Origin: Komagataeibacter rhaeticus
GTDB lineage: Bacteria; Pseudomonadota; Alphaproteobacteria; Acetobacterales; Acetobacteraceae
DNA: 64,000 nt
NCBI RefSeq assembly: GCF_003207855.1
Contig: NZ_NKTZ01000006.1
Coordinates: 1-64,000 of the forward strand
Direction: 5' to 3'
A program made the position numbers and the translations under genes. This document shows positions 36,032 through 44,887 of the stretch, one piece after another (the stretch's first letter is position 1; the number at the start of each line of letters is the position of its first letter). The notes under the pieces are model-generated. The model was not told where the DNA came from. It worked only from the letters and a program-made list of their open reading frames with translations, and did no database searches.

Positions 36032-36355
36032 ATGAATATCCATGTTCCCACCACTTACGAGATTTACCGCGGCTGGCAGTCCGTGCAGGGCACGGGACTT
36101 GAAATCGGCACGACGCTTGTGCTGGGTCTGGGCATGGCATGCATGCTTGGCATTCTTGCATTCCTGCTGCCCACCTTTATCGCCTGCCGGCGCAGGGTGC
36201 ACAATGCGGCGGTGGTCGCCGTGGTGAACTGCACGCTGGGCATGACCGGCATTGGCTGGGTCATTGCCCTGCTGATGGCCTGCATGCTGGAGACGGATGC
36301 CGCCCGCCATGCCCGCCTGCGCCACAATGGGCAGACCTTCCTTGGCACGCCATAG
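36032..36355 (+). CDS. Superinfection immunity (Imm-like) membrane protein
   Basis: This 107-residue protein has two membrane helices. The first runs into FLLPTFIACRR and the second is GMTGIGWVIALLMACM. The pattern PTxIA, an Asn-containing middle (HNAAVVAVVNCTLG) and GWxxAL matches the T4 Imm-type superinfection immunity family. In T4, Imm blocks DNA entry of related phages; many bacterial members have no proven role. The start at 36032 (MNIHVPTTY) is chosen because it directly precedes the conserved region. Confidence 0.8.
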   Translation: MNIHVPTTYEIYRGWQSVQGTGLEIGTTLVLGLGMACMLGILAFLLPTFIACRRRVHNAAVVAVVNCTLGMTGIGWVIALLMACMLETDAARHARLRHNGQTFLGTP

Positions 36356-36389
36356 CATCAGGCTGCCCCTTTTGCGGGCCGGGCGGCCT

Positions 36390-37829
36390 TCAGGGCTCCG
36401 CCGTAAGCCGGTCCGGTGAAATGGGGTTCATGTGCCGTGCCTGTACGGATGCGCGTGCGAATGTACCTTCCATCTTCAGTACGAACGGTCCCGCCGGGTC
36501 ACCATAGGCGCGCGCGCTGAGGGAGATGCCACTGGACGTAAAGATCTCGATGACCGACGCATCGACCAGAATGTCGAGCATGCCCTGTTCAGCCAGGGGC
36601 AGCGGGGCGGCTTCCCCATTGGCAATCAGTTCGCGCCCGGGCCGGTAAGGATCATAATCAAGGTCAAGGAACGCATCGCGGTTGCCAAAGGTGATCCGCC
36701 CTGCCGCCATGGCGGAAAAGGAAACGCGGATACGGGCATTCGGCCCCTCGGCATGGCCCGGCACCCGGCCATCGCCCTGCATGAACATCGCGCCCTCAAG
36801 CATGGTGATGGCCGGGTGCGGGTCAACCCTTACATGGCCATCCGCCCCGATGCTCATGACGCGCGGCAGGGACATCACGCCACTCCACCCCGCCTGCATG
36901 GCGGCCTTGGCCCGTTCCGGCTTTTCCTGAATCCAGCCCCACAGCACGCGCCTGCCCGTGGCATCCAGCATGCTGCGCGCGGCATAGAACCGGCCATAAC
37001 CCAGTTGCACGACATGACGGGGGCGAAAATCATCCCGGACGAACGTGCCCACGGCGGCATAAACCGCATCGGCCAGTGAATAGACAAGGACCTGACTGTT
37101 ATCGAGCGCAAAAAAATCCGGACATTCGATTGCATCGTCATACCCGCCAGGGATATGGGTCGGCCCGTACAGAACCTTGCGGTATGTCCATGTCAGCAGG
37201 TCGGGGCTGTCGTAAAACAGCACGACACCACCCGGCCCCGTGGGGGAAGCATGCACGTTGGCACCCAGTACCATGCACCACCGGGTTGCCTGCTTCCACA
37301 CCATCGGGTCACGAAATCCCTCCACCTGCAATCCATCGGGCGGGGTGGCGATAACGGGCACCGGGTGGCGCGTCCAGTGCATCATGTCCAGGTCAGATGT
37401 GGCCATGCACTGCACTGACGGCTCGATGCCGGTATAGAACGCCACCGCCCGGTTGCCATCGATTACCACGCTGCCGCTGAACACGCCCTGTGCATCCGGG
37501 CCACCGGGCACGGGAGCCAGCGCGGCAGGCAGGTTGCGCCAGTGCACAAGGTCCGTGCTGGTCGCATGCCCCCAGTGGATATCGCCAAAAGCCGCCTTGT
37601 CAGGCCCCCACTGGTAGAACATGTGATAGCGCCCTGCCGCCCAGACAGGCCCACAAGGGTCGTTCATCCAGCCATAGGGGGCGAGCAGATGGTATTGCGG
37701 GCGCAGCGGGTCGCTGGCCAGGGCCTGCGCCGGGGGCAGGCGTGACGGCCGTGCCTGCACCTTCCACCCGGCTGTGCAGGAAAGCATGCCAAGACCGCCA
37801 ATGACGGAACGCCGGGAAATTTCGGGCAT
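36390..37829 (-). CDS. Exported glycoside hydrolase family 32 beta-fructosidase (levanase/invertase type)
   Basis: This 479-residue enzyme hydrolyses beta-fructosides such as sucrose, levan or inulin. The GH32 triad is present: the nucleophile Asp 57 in WMNDPCG, the RDP motif at 173-175, and the acid/base Glu 235 in ECPDF. A five-blade propeller fills residues 40-350 and a beta-sandwich follows. The N-terminus (SRRSVIGGLGM) is a twin-arginine signal, so it is probably exported folded. The start at 37829 (MPEISRRS) is set by that signal. Acetic acid bacteria often make levan, but no levansucrase is adjacent. Confidence 0.92.
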   Translation of the reverse strand: MPEISRRSVIGGLGMLSCTAGWKVQARPSRLPPAQALASDPLRPQYHLLAPYGWMNDPCGPVWAAGRYHMFYQWGPDKAAFGDIHWGHATSTDLVHWRNLPAALAPVPGGPDAQGVFSGSVVIDGNRAVAFYTGIEPSVQCMATSDLDMMHWTRHPVPVIATPPDGLQVEGFRDPMVWKQATRWCMVLGANVHASPTGPGGVVLFYDSPDLLTWTYRKVLYGPTHIPGGYDDAIECPDFFALDNSQVLVYSLADAVYAAVGTFVRDDFRPRHVVQLGYGRFYAARSMLDATGRRVLWGWIQEKPERAKAAMQAGWSGVMSLPRVMSIGADGHVRVDPHPAITMLEGAMFMQGDGRVPGHAEGPNARIRVSFSAMAAGRITFGNRDAFLDLDYDPYRPGRELIANGEAAPLPLAEQGMLDILVDASVIEIFTSSGISLSARAYGDPAGPFVLKMEGTFARASVQARHMNPISPDRLTAEP

Positions 37830-37931
37830 TTCTTCCTCAGTCCATTTCGGTCTCGTTACTATCGGCCAGCATGCCCGTCCCTGACAAGGCCCCGCAGATA
37901 TGCCACGACCTGCCCCGCGCAACCCCACATG

Positions 37932-37969
37932 AAAAAGGGGACGCGCCCTGCGGCACGCCCCCTTTTTTT
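37932..37969 (-). terminator. serA terminator
   Basis: A stem pairing AAAAAGGGG with CCCCTTTTT, plus inner GCC/GGC pairs and a short loop, sits 25 bases after the serA stop. U-tracts occur on both strands, so it can stop transcription in either direction and separates serA from the GH32 gene. Confidence 0.8.
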
Positions 37970-37993
37970 TCGGTCTTTAACGGAAAAAACGGC

Positions 37994-39259
37994 TTACTGC
38001 TGCTTGTACAGCAGCCGTGCCCGCAGCGTGCCCTTGAGTGCCCGCAGGCGGTCAAGGATACGGTTGTCCTTTTCCACATCGCGGCCGGTATCGGCCTCGA
38101 CCACCACGTAGCCCAGCTCACCCGCCGTCTGCAGGTACTGCGCGGTCACGTTGCAGGATTCAGAGGAGAAGATCTCGTTGATCTGCAGCATGATGCCCGG
38201 CACGTTGCGGTGCACATGCATGAAGCGCGTGCCATGCGGGTTTTCAGGCAGCTGCACGGTCGGGAAATTGACCGCGCCCAGCGTGGAGCCGATATCGGAA
38301 TATTCCACCAGCTTGCGCGCCACTTCCACGCCAATGCGCTCCTGCGCTTCCGCCGTGGAGCCACCGATATGCGGGGTCAGGATCACGTTGTCCAGGCCAC
38401 GCAGCGGGGTTTCCAGCGCCTCGCCCGCCTGCTTGGGCTCCTTGGGGAATACATCAATGGCCGCACCCAGCAGGTGTCCGTCCTTCAGGGCCGCGGCCAG
38501 CGCATCAAGGTCGACCACATTGCCGCGCGCGTTGTTGATCAGGAAGGACCCCTTCTTCATCGCACGGATCTGGGCTTCGCCGATCATGCCGGCGGTCTCG
38601 GGCGTCTGGGGCACATGCAGGCTGACTACATCACTGACGCCCAGCAGGTGCTCCAGCGTGTCGACCGGGGTGGCGTTGCCATGCACCAGCTTGTCGATCA
38701 CATCGTAATAGAACACGCGCATGCCAAAGGCTTCGGCCAGAACGGAAAGCTGCGAGCCGATGGAACCATAGCCCACGATACCCAGTGTCTTGCCGCGCAC
38801 TTCCCAGCTGTTGGTGGCGGATTTCTTCCAGATACCCGCGTTGCATTCTTCCGACTTGGGGAAGATGCGGCGCATCAGCATCACGATCTCGCCCATCACC
38901 AGTTCGGCCACCGAGCGGGTGTTGCTGTAGGGGGCATTGAAGACCGGAATGCCCGCCTCACGCGCCGCACCCAGGTCAACCTGGTTGGTGCCGATGCAGA
39001 AGCAGCCGATGGCGATCAGGCGATCCGCCTTCTCGATCACTTCGCGCGTCAGCTGCGTGCGCGAGCGGATACCGACAATATGCACGCCTTCCAGCGCCTT
39101 CTCCAGCGCTTCGCCTTCCAGGGCGGTCTTGAGGCGGGTTACGTTTTCGTACCCGTTATCCTTCAGCAGGTTGACGGCACTGTCATGTATGCCCTCAAGC
39201 AGCAGGATGCGGATCTTGTCCTTGGGAAGGGAAAGGTGGCCGTTGGGTTGGCTGGTCAT
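37994..39259 (-). CDS. serA: D-3-phosphoglycerate dehydrogenase
   Basis: This 421-residue NAD-dependent enzyme oxidises 3-phosphoglycerate, the first step of serine synthesis. The substrate domain begins with IRILLLEGIHDSAVNLL. The NAD-binding motif is LGIVGYGSIGSQL. The active-site Arg is near GIRSRTQLT, the Glu lies in the segment after NNARGNVVDLDAL, and the His is in LTPHIGGSTAEAQ. A C-terminal ACT domain (from about 345, HVHRNVPGIMLQINEIF) binds serine for feedback control, as in E. coli SerA. Length is normal. Confidence 0.96.
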   Translation of the reverse strand: MTSQPNGHLSLPKDKIRILLLEGIHDSAVNLLKDNGYENVTRLKTALEGEALEKALEGVHIVGIRSRTQLTREVIEKADRLIAIGCFCIGTNQVDLGAAREAGIPVFNAPYSNTRSVAELVMGEIVMLMRRIFPKSEECNAGIWKKSATNSWEVRGKTLGIVGYGSIGSQLSVLAEAFGMRVFYYDVIDKLVHGNATPVDTLEHLLGVSDVVSLHVPQTPETAGMIGEAQIRAMKKGSFLINNARGNVVDLDALAAALKDGHLLGAAIDVFPKEPKQAGEALETPLRGLDNVILTPHIGGSTAEAQERIGVEVARKLVEYSDIGSTLGAVNFPTVQLPENPHGTRFMHVHRNVPGIMLQINEIFSSESCNVTAQYLQTAGELGYVVVEADTGRDVEKDNRILDRLRALKGTLRARLLYKQQ

Positions 39260-39371
39260 GTCACGTGCTCCCGCTTTTGGTACACTCGTCAGGGTGGGTC
39301 GTCCCTATCCGATTGGCCGCCCGCCCGCTAGGGGAAAGATGCAAATTGGCCCATGGGCCTTATGCGGCGGG

Positions 39372-40181
39372 TTACGCCGCAGGCGTGTCCAGCAGGGCCG
39401 TGACGCGGGGCAGCAGGCGCCCGTCACCCACCGCCAGGACCGTGCCGTCACCATCGGCGCGCAGGGGCTGGCCCGACCAGTCGGTCATGCGGCCGCCGGC
39501 CCCTTCCACGATCGGTACAAGGGCGGCCCAGTCCCATATCTTCATGGTGCATTCGGCAATGATGTCGATCTGCCCCAGCGCGAGCAGGCCGTAGGCATAA
39601 CAGTCCCCCCCCCAGCTAGTGCGCCGGGCGGCGGCGGCCAGGGCGTCAAAGCCGGGGCGGTGGGGGGCATCGAGTATTTCCGGCGCGGTGCAGGACAGTT
39701 CGGCTGCCGCCACCTGCGCGCAGGCGCGCGTGGCAGGATGACCGGGCAGGGCGGACAGGTAGCGCGTGGGCGCGCCACGCAGGCCGATCCACCGCTCACC
39801 CGTGACCGGCTGGTCGATCAGGCCCAGCACCGGCACATCGTTATGCAGCAGGGCGATCAGCGTGCCGAAGGTGGGCCTTCCGGTAATGAAGGCCCGCGTG
39901 CCGTCAATCGGGTCAATGACCCAGCGATAGGGGCTTGCGGCCGCCTCCAGCCCGAATTCCTCCCCCATCAGGCCAAAACCGGGCAGGCGTTCGGACATTA
40001 CGGCGCGAATCGCGCGCTCCGCCGTGCGGTCGGCCACGGTGACGGGGCTGGCATCGGCCTTGTCATCCGCACGCACACCACGGCGGAAGAAGGGCAGCAC
40101 CACACTGCGCGCCACATCGGCGGCGGCGGTGGCGGCTTCCATTACGGCATCATGCGGGAAGTCGGGGGGGAGGGTGGTCAT
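39372..40181 (-). CDS. hisN: Histidinol-phosphatase (inositol-monophosphatase family)
   Basis: This 269-residue Mg-dependent phosphatase has the IMPase motifs GEEFGLE (metal Glu), WVIDPIDGTRAFITG (metal and catalytic Asp) and MKIWDWAALVPIVEGAGG. RTSWGGDCYAYGLLA is typical of the HisN subgroup, which makes histidinol in actinobacteria and alphaproteobacteria. It could also act on other sugar phosphates. Its ATG overlaps the stop of the cytochrome c gene as ATGA, so the two are co-translated. Confidence 0.88.
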   Translation of the reverse strand: MTTLPPDFPHDAVMEAATAAADVARSVVLPFFRRGVRADDKADASPVTVADRTAERAIRAVMSERLPGFGLMGEEFGLEAAASPYRWVIDPIDGTRAFITGRPTFGTLIALLHNDVPVLGLIDQPVTGERWIGLRGAPTRYLSALPGHPATRACAQVAAAELSCTAPEILDAPHRPGFDALAAAARRTSWGGDCYAYGLLALGQIDIIAECTMKIWDWAALVPIVEGAGGRMTDWSGQPLRADGDGTVLAVGDGRLLPRVTALLDTPAA

Positions 40182-40687
40182 TCCGGCTTCTCCGGGTGCA
40201 GGCTGCGCAGATAGGCGATGACATCCGCCCGGTCGGTATCGGACTCAATGCCGGGAAAGGACATCTTGGTGCCCGGTGCGTATTCCGCCGGTCCCTTCAA
40301 CCAGGCGGACAGGGTGGTGCTGGTCCATGTCTCGTCCCTGTGCGCCTTCAGCGCGTCCGAGAATTCATAGCCCGGTATGTCCCCCACATGCGTGCCCACC
40401 ACGCCGTACAGGTCCGGCCCGATTATGGCGGGGCCGCCGGGGGCCATGCTGTGGCACATCGCGCATTGCCGTTCGGCAATGCCGTGGCCCCTGTCCACAC
40501 TGGCCCTGGCCACCAGTTCATCAATGGATGGCCCCTGCCGTGCGGCGGGGGGGCGGGGTATGGCCACGCCGGGCCGGGCGGGCAGGGGTTCAGGCACCGC
40601 CGTATGGGCAATCCCCCAGCTTGCGCCCACCACCAGCACGGCAATGAGACAGGCCGCCCCAAGCTGGTTGAGCCTTACGCTATCCAT
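40178..40687 (-). CDS. Membrane-anchored class I c-type cytochrome (CycM-like)
   Basis: This 169-residue protein has an uncleaved N-terminal membrane helix (LGAACLIAVLVVGASWGIAH), a Pro/Ala-rich linker and a class I cytochrome c domain. The haem site is CAMCH, with distal Met in GTKMSFPGI; GPDLYGVVGTHVG and VIAYLRSLHP are typical of the cytochrome c2/c-552 (CycM) group. It would carry electrons between the quinol-oxidising complex and a terminal oxidase in the periplasm. The start at 40687 is set by the helix. It overlaps hisN and is divergent from kdsB. Confidence 0.92.
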   Translation of the reverse strand: MDSVRLNQLGAACLIAVLVVGASWGIAHTAVPEPLPARPGVAIPRPPAARQGPSIDELVARASVDRGHGIAERQCAMCHSMAPGGPAIIGPDLYGVVGTHVGDIPGYEFSDALKAHRDETWTSTTLSAWLKGPAEYAPGTKMSFPGIESDTDRADVIAYLRSLHPEKPE

Positions 40688-40830
40688 GAAATGCCGCACC
40701 CTTCCGCTGTGGTTGCATGAAAACCGCTCCTTACCTAGACTGCCGCGCGCCCTGTGTGAAGCACGCGGGGCGCGCGGCGGCGGGACCCCTGCCACCGCTA
40801 CAGATTACGGATGGCCCAGACCCAGATCCC

Positions 40831-41574
40831 ATGAACCCCATTGTCCTGATACCCGCCCGCATGGCCTCGACCCGCCTGCCGGGCAAGCCCCTTGCCGACA
40901 TTGCCGGCCATCCCATGATCGTGCATGTGCTCAGGCGCGCGCAGGCGGCAGGAATTGGCCCCGTAGCCGTTGCCACGGCGGAGCGTGAGATCGCGGAAGT
41001 CGTGGAACGGGCGGGCGGCACCGCCATCCTGACCGATGCCAGCCTGCCATCGGGTTCCGACCGGATCTGGCAGGCGCTGTGCAGGCTGGACCCGGCCGGG
41101 ACGCATGACACCATCATCAACCTGCAGGGCGACCTGCCGGGTGTGGCGCCGGAATGCCTGCGCGCCGTCCTGCGCCCGCTGGACGATGCCACGACCGACA
41201 TCGCAACCCTTGTCGCCCCGGTGCGTGACAGGGCGGAAGCGGAAGCCCCGTCAGTGGTCAAGGTCGCGTGCAGCCTTGACCCCCATGGCGGGGCGGACGT
41301 GGCGCGCGCGCTGTATTTCTCCCGCCTGCCCATCCCGTGGGGGCAGGGGCCGCTATGGCATCATGTCGGCATTTACGCCTATCGCCGCGCGGCGCTGGCC
41401 CGCTTTGTCAGCCTGCCCGAAAGCGGGCTGGAACAACGTGAGAAGCTGGAACAGCTCCGCGCGCTGGAAGCGGGCATGACCATAGGCTGCGCACGCATCG
41501 GCACCGCCCCCTTTGGCGTGGATACCCCGGCCGACCTGGAGCGGGCGCGCCGGACACTGGGGGTCGCGGCATGA
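40831..41574 (+). CDS. kdsB: 3-deoxy-manno-octulosonate cytidylyltransferase
   Basis: This 247-residue enzyme activates Kdo with CTP for lipopolysaccharide synthesis. It has the nucleotidyltransferase signature IVLIPARMASTRLPGKPLADI, here split as IVLIPARMASTRLPGKP and LADIAGHPMIVHVL. The metal-binding segment INLQGDLPGV and the C-terminal EQREKLEQLRALEAG and GVDTPADLERAR follow. The start at 40831 (MNPIVL) is the conserved one. Its stop overlaps the pheA start as ATGA. Length is normal. Confidence 0.95.
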   Translation: MNPIVLIPARMASTRLPGKPLADIAGHPMIVHVLRRAQAAGIGPVAVATAEREIAEVVERAGGTAILTDASLPSGSDRIWQALCRLDPAGTHDTIINLQGDLPGVAPECLRAVLRPLDDATTDIATLVAPVRDRAEAEAPSVVKVACSLDPHGGADVARALYFSRLPIPWGQGPLWHHVGIYAYRRAALARFVSLPESGLEQREKLEQLRALEAGMTIGCARIGTAPFGVDTPADLERARRTLGVAA

Positions 41575-42416
41575 GCAGGCCGGGCATCATCGCCTTCCAG
41601 GGCCGTCCGGGCGCCTATTCGGATCTGGCCTGCCGCACCGCGCGGCCCGGCTGGGCCACCCTGCCATGCCAGACCTTTGCCCAGGCCATCGGCGCCGTGC
41701 ATGACGGGCTGGCAGATCAGGCCATGCTGGCGTGCGAGAACAGCCTGGCGGGACGGGTCCCCGACATCCATGCCCTTCTGCCGCAGGCGGGGCTGTTCAT
41801 TGTGGGTGAACATTTCCAGCGTGTGGAGCACTGCCTGATGGGCGTGCCGGGCAGCACGCTGGGTGCGGCAAAGCGGGTGCATACCCATCCCGTGGCCATG
41901 GCGCAGATACGCGGCGTGATTGCCGAACTGGGACTGGAGCCGGTGGTGGAGTTCGATACCGCCGGTGCGGCCGAAATGGTGCGTGAGTGGGGCCGCAGGG
42001 AAGACGTGGCCGTGGCCTCCGCCCTGGCGGCGGAGCTGAACGGGCTGGAAATCCTGCGCCGCAATGTGGAAGACGCCGCGCACAACACCACGCGCTTCTA
42101 TATCGCCTCACGCAGGCCCGTGGCCCTGCCCCCGGCGGGGCCGGATTACATGACCACGCTGCTCTTCCGCATCAACAACCATGCGGGCGCGCTGTACAAG
42201 GCCCTGGGCGGTTTCGCCACGACGGGGGTGAACATGACCCGGCTGGAGAGCTACATGCTGGAAGGTTCCTTTTCCGCCACCCAGTTCCTGCTGGACGTGG
42301 AAGGCCACCCTGACACCCCCCCCCTGGCGGAAGCCCTGCGGGAACTCTCCTTCTTTGCGGAACAGCAGGAGATCCTGGGCGTCTATCCAGCCTCCGCCTT
42401 CCGTCGCCAGACATGA
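41571..42416 (+). CDS. pheA: Prephenate dehydratase
   Basis: This 281-residue enzyme turns prephenate into phenylpyruvate for phenylalanine synthesis. The catalytic domain (1-180) has IAFQGRPGAYSDLA, ACENSLAGRV and the conserved HNTTRFYI. The C-terminal ACT domain (about 190-275, TTLLFRINNHAGALYKAL, ESYM) gives feedback inhibition by phenylalanine. There is no chorismate mutase domain, so it is the monofunctional type. It is translationally coupled to kdsB. Confidence 0.95.
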   Translation: MSRPGIIAFQGRPGAYSDLACRTARPGWATLPCQTFAQAIGAVHDGLADQAMLACENSLAGRVPDIHALLPQAGLFIVGEHFQRVEHCLMGVPGSTLGAAKRVHTHPVAMAQIRGVIAELGLEPVVEFDTAGAAEMVREWGRREDVAVASALAAELNGLEILRRNVEDAAHNTTRFYIASRRPVALPPAGPDYMTTLLFRINNHAGALYKALGGFATTGVNMTRLESYMLEGSFSATQFLLDVEGHPDTPPLAEALRELSFFAEQQEILGVYPASAFRRQT

Positions 42417-42571
42417 GCGGGCGGCAGGGGAGCATGCCACCATGTTTTGCCCCCGGTGGCGTATTACCTGTATAGTAATGCGCGAGACGGGGCAGCCAGA
42501 CGATACCGCGGGAATGCCAGCCCGGTGGCGCCCGCATAGAAAAAAGATACAGGATCCAGGTGGAAACAGCC

Positions 42572-43450
42572 ATGTTCAAGGGTTCCATTACCGCCCTTCT
42601 TACCCCCATGAATAAGGATGGATCGCTGGATCTGCCCTCCATGGGCCGCTTCATCGACTGGCAGGTCCAGCAGGGCACCAGTGCCGTGGTCCCGGTCGGC
42701 ACAACAGGGGAAAGCCCGACGCTTACGCATGATGAACATGCGCAGGTAGTGGAATTCACCATCAAGTCGGTTGCCGGGCGGGTTCCGGTCATCGCGGGGG
42801 CCGGTTCCAACAGCACGGCAGAAGCCGTGGGCATGGCCCAGCAGGCCCAGCGCGCGGGGGCGGCAGCCGTTCTGGTGGTCACACCCTACTACAACAAGCC
42901 CACACAGGAAGGGGTGTACCGCCATTTCATGACCATTGCGGATGCCATTGGCATTCCCATCATCCTGTACAACATTCCCGGCCGTTCGGTCATCGACATA
43001 TCGGTCGAGACAATGGCCCGCCTGGCCCAGCACCCCAACATCATCGGGGTCAAGGATTCCACCGCCAATCTCCTGCGCCCGCTGCTGGTGCGCCGGGCGG
43101 TGAAGAAGCCGTTCAACCAGATCTCGGGCGAGGACGGAACGGCGGTTTCCTTCCTGGCCGCAGGGGGCGATGGCTGCATCAGTGTGACCGCCAACGTCGC
43201 CCCCGCCCTGTGCGCGCAGGTGCAGCAGAGCTGGGCGGACGGCAACGTGATGAATGCCATGGAACTGCAGGACCGCCTGCTGCCCCTGCACGATGCGCTG
43301 TTCTGTGAAAGCAACCCCGTACCCGCGAAATTCGCGGCCAGCGTGCTGGGGCTTATGGGCGAGACCTGCCGCCTGCCGCTTGCCCCCCTGAGCGATGCGG
43401 GCCGCACGCAGGTCAAGGCTGCCCTCGATGCGGTCGGACTGCTGGGCTAG
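42572..43450 (+). CDS. dapA: 4-hydroxy-tetrahydrodipicolinate synthase
   Basis: This 292-residue TIM-barrel enzyme condenses pyruvate with aspartate semialdehyde in lysine and peptidoglycan synthesis. The motifs VPVGTTGESPTL, AVLVVTPYYNKPTQEG (with the catalytic Tyr) and IIGVKDSTANL (Schiff-base Lys) are present. The start at 42572 (MFKGSITALLTP) has an AGGTGGA ribosome site. A GTG four codons upstream (42560) lies inside that site and is less likely. smpB follows at once, a common alphaproteobacterial order. Confidence 0.96.
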   Translation: MFKGSITALLTPMNKDGSLDLPSMGRFIDWQVQQGTSAVVPVGTTGESPTLTHDEHAQVVEFTIKSVAGRVPVIAGAGSNSTAEAVGMAQQAQRAGAAAVLVVTPYYNKPTQEGVYRHFMTIADAIGIPIILYNIPGRSVIDISVETMARLAQHPNIIGVKDSTANLLRPLLVRRAVKKPFNQISGEDGTAVSFLAAGGDGCISVTANVAPALCAQVQQSWADGNVMNAMELQDRLLPLHDALFCESNPVPAKFAASVLGLMGETCRLPLAPLSDAGRTQVKAALDAVGLLG

Positions 43451-43454
43451 GCAC

Positions 43455-43949
43455 ATGGCAGCAAAAAACAGGGGTAGCGGCATGATCTCCACCGGGATCG
43501 CCGCCCAGAACCGCAAGGGCCGCTTCAACTACACCATTGTCGAGACGGTGGAAGCCGGGCTGGTGCTGAAAGGGCCAGAGGTCAAGAGCCTGCGCATGGG
43601 CCGGGCCACCATAAACGAAGCCTATGCCGGTGAGCGCAACGGCGAGCTGTGGCTGATCAACAGCTACATCCCCGAATATCAGGGCGGGGTGCTGTCCCGC
43701 TTTGAACCGCGCGCACCGCGCAAGCTGCTTTTGCACAAAAAGCAGGTGGACAAGCTGCTGGGCGAGACGGCGCGCAATGGCGTGACCCTTGTGCCGCTGG
43801 ACATCCATTTCAACAGCCGTGGCCTGGCCAAGCTGACGCTGGGCGTGGGTGAGGGGCGCAAGAAGGCCGACAAGCGCCAGGCCATAGCCGACCGTGACTG
43901 GGCACGCGACAAGGCCCGCCTGATCCGCAACAAGGGGCGCGACGATTAA
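43455..43949 (+). CDS. smpB: SsrA-binding protein SmpB
   Basis: This 164-residue protein binds tmRNA and brings it to stalled ribosomes. The motifs NRKGRFNYTIVETVEAGLVL, GPEVKSLRMGRATINEAYA and RKLLLHKKQVDKL are typical. The basic tail (GRKKADKRQAIADRDW) inserts into the mRNA channel. It begins 5 bases after dapA and is probably in the same operon. I see no tmRNA gene nearby. Confidence 0.96.
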   Translation: MAAKNRGSGMISTGIAAQNRKGRFNYTIVETVEAGLVLKGPEVKSLRMGRATINEAYAGERNGELWLINSYIPEYQGGVLSRFEPRAPRKLLLHKKQVDKLLGETARNGVTLVPLDIHFNSRGLAKLTLGVGEGRKKADKRQAIADRDWARDKARLIRNKGRDD

Positions 43950-44088
43950 ACGCGTGCACCATGGGGAACCGCACCCCTCTGGAAGCGCCTGCGCCACCCG
44001 TTGCATTTACGGCCCATGACCGGTTCCGCAGCGCCGCTGCGGCGTGCAGGAAGCTGCATCGCAATGCGGCAGACCATTACCGGGCAAT

Positions 44089-44125
44089 AAAAAACAGGGC
44101 CACCCCAGCCGGGATGGCCCTGTTT
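44089..44125 (-). terminator. Terminator of the cold-shock-domain gene
   Basis: A perfect 11-base stem (AAACAGGGCCA at 44092-44102 with TGGCCCTGTTT at 44115-44125) is followed on the minus strand by TTTTTT. It lies about 52 bases after the stop of the cold-shock-domain gene. It also backs the end of dapA-smpB, though no U-run follows on the plus strand. Confidence 0.85.
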
Positions 44126-44176
44126 CCTTATCCACCCATTCCCTTCCGCCATGGCGGAAGGGAATGAAAGCGGCAA

Positions 44177-44866
44177 TCAGTCAACCGACAGTGCTGCTGC
44201 TTCCGGGCCTTTCTGGCCTTCGACAACCTGCACGTTCGCCGTCTGGCCTTCTGTCAGCCCGGACAGGCCCGAACGTTCCAGGGCGGACGCATGGACAAAA
44301 ATGTCCTTGCCGCCATTTTCCGGCGTGATGAAACCAAAACCCTTGGTGGCATTGTACCACTTGACCGTGCCACGCATGTCCTGCGCATGGGAGAGGTCGG
44401 GGGCGGGACGACCGGAACGGGAGAACCCGCCACGCGCGCCGCCTGCCGCACCGAAGCCTGCCGGACCGCGCGGGCGCTCGGGCTGGGCCGTGCTTTCGTC
44501 AACGGAAAGGACGGCGGCGACCTGGCGGCCCTTGGGGCCCTGACCGATCTGCACCACCAGCGTGGTTCCGGGGGCGACCGTGGCATGGCCGGTGGGGTTC
44601 AGGGCATTGGCGTGCAGGAACACGTCACCCGACCCGTCGGACAGCTCGACAAAGCCGAAGCCTTTTTCGCTGTTGAACCACTTTACAGTGGCGCTGATTT
44701 CCGGCCCGGATGCGACGATCTGCGGACCACCACCTCCACCACCAAAGGAGCGGCGCGGCGGCGGGGCGCTGCCGCGGTCACCAAATGAAGGCGACGACAT
44801 GAAATCGTCGTCAAACCCGCCGCGGCGCGGGGAGCGGGAGCTGCGGTCGGTCCTGTTACTTCTCAA
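44177..44866 (-). CDS. Double cold-shock-domain protein
   Basis: This 229-residue RNA/DNA-binding protein has two cold-shock domains. The first (about 58-123) has TVKWFNSEKGFGFVEL and DVFLHANAL. The second (about 164-229) has TVKWYNATKGFGFITP and DIFVHASAL. They are joined by a Gly/Arg/Pro-rich linker, and the N-terminus is Arg/Ser/Gly-rich. Such two-domain Csp proteins are common in alphaproteobacteria. The start appears to be TTG at 44866: an in-frame TAG lies seven codons upstream, and the next in-frame ATG is codon 23. A hairpin lies in the 5' leader. Confidence 0.92.
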   Translation of the reverse strand: MRSNRTDRSSRSPRRGGFDDDFMSSPSFGDRGSAPPPRRSFGGGGGGPQIVASGPEISATVKWFNSEKGFGFVELSDGSGDVFLHANALNPTGHATVAPGTTLVVQIGQGPKGRQVAAVLSVDESTAQPERPRGPAGFGAAGGARGGFSRSGRPAPDLSHAQDMRGTVKWYNATKGFGFITPENGGKDIFVHASALERSGLSGLTEGQTANVQVVEGQKGPEAAALSVD

Positions 44867-44887
44867 CGGTCGTAATCCCGAGGTCTA

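Noticed and set aside
37871-39331. Long open frame (486 codons) on the plus strand
   Set aside because: It is antisense to serA, which has all expected motifs and a terminator.
43950-44176. Possible tmRNA gene next to smpB
   Set aside because: No tRNA-Ala-like ends, tag reading frame or GGTTCGAATC T-arm could be found. The only structure is the terminator at 44089-44125.
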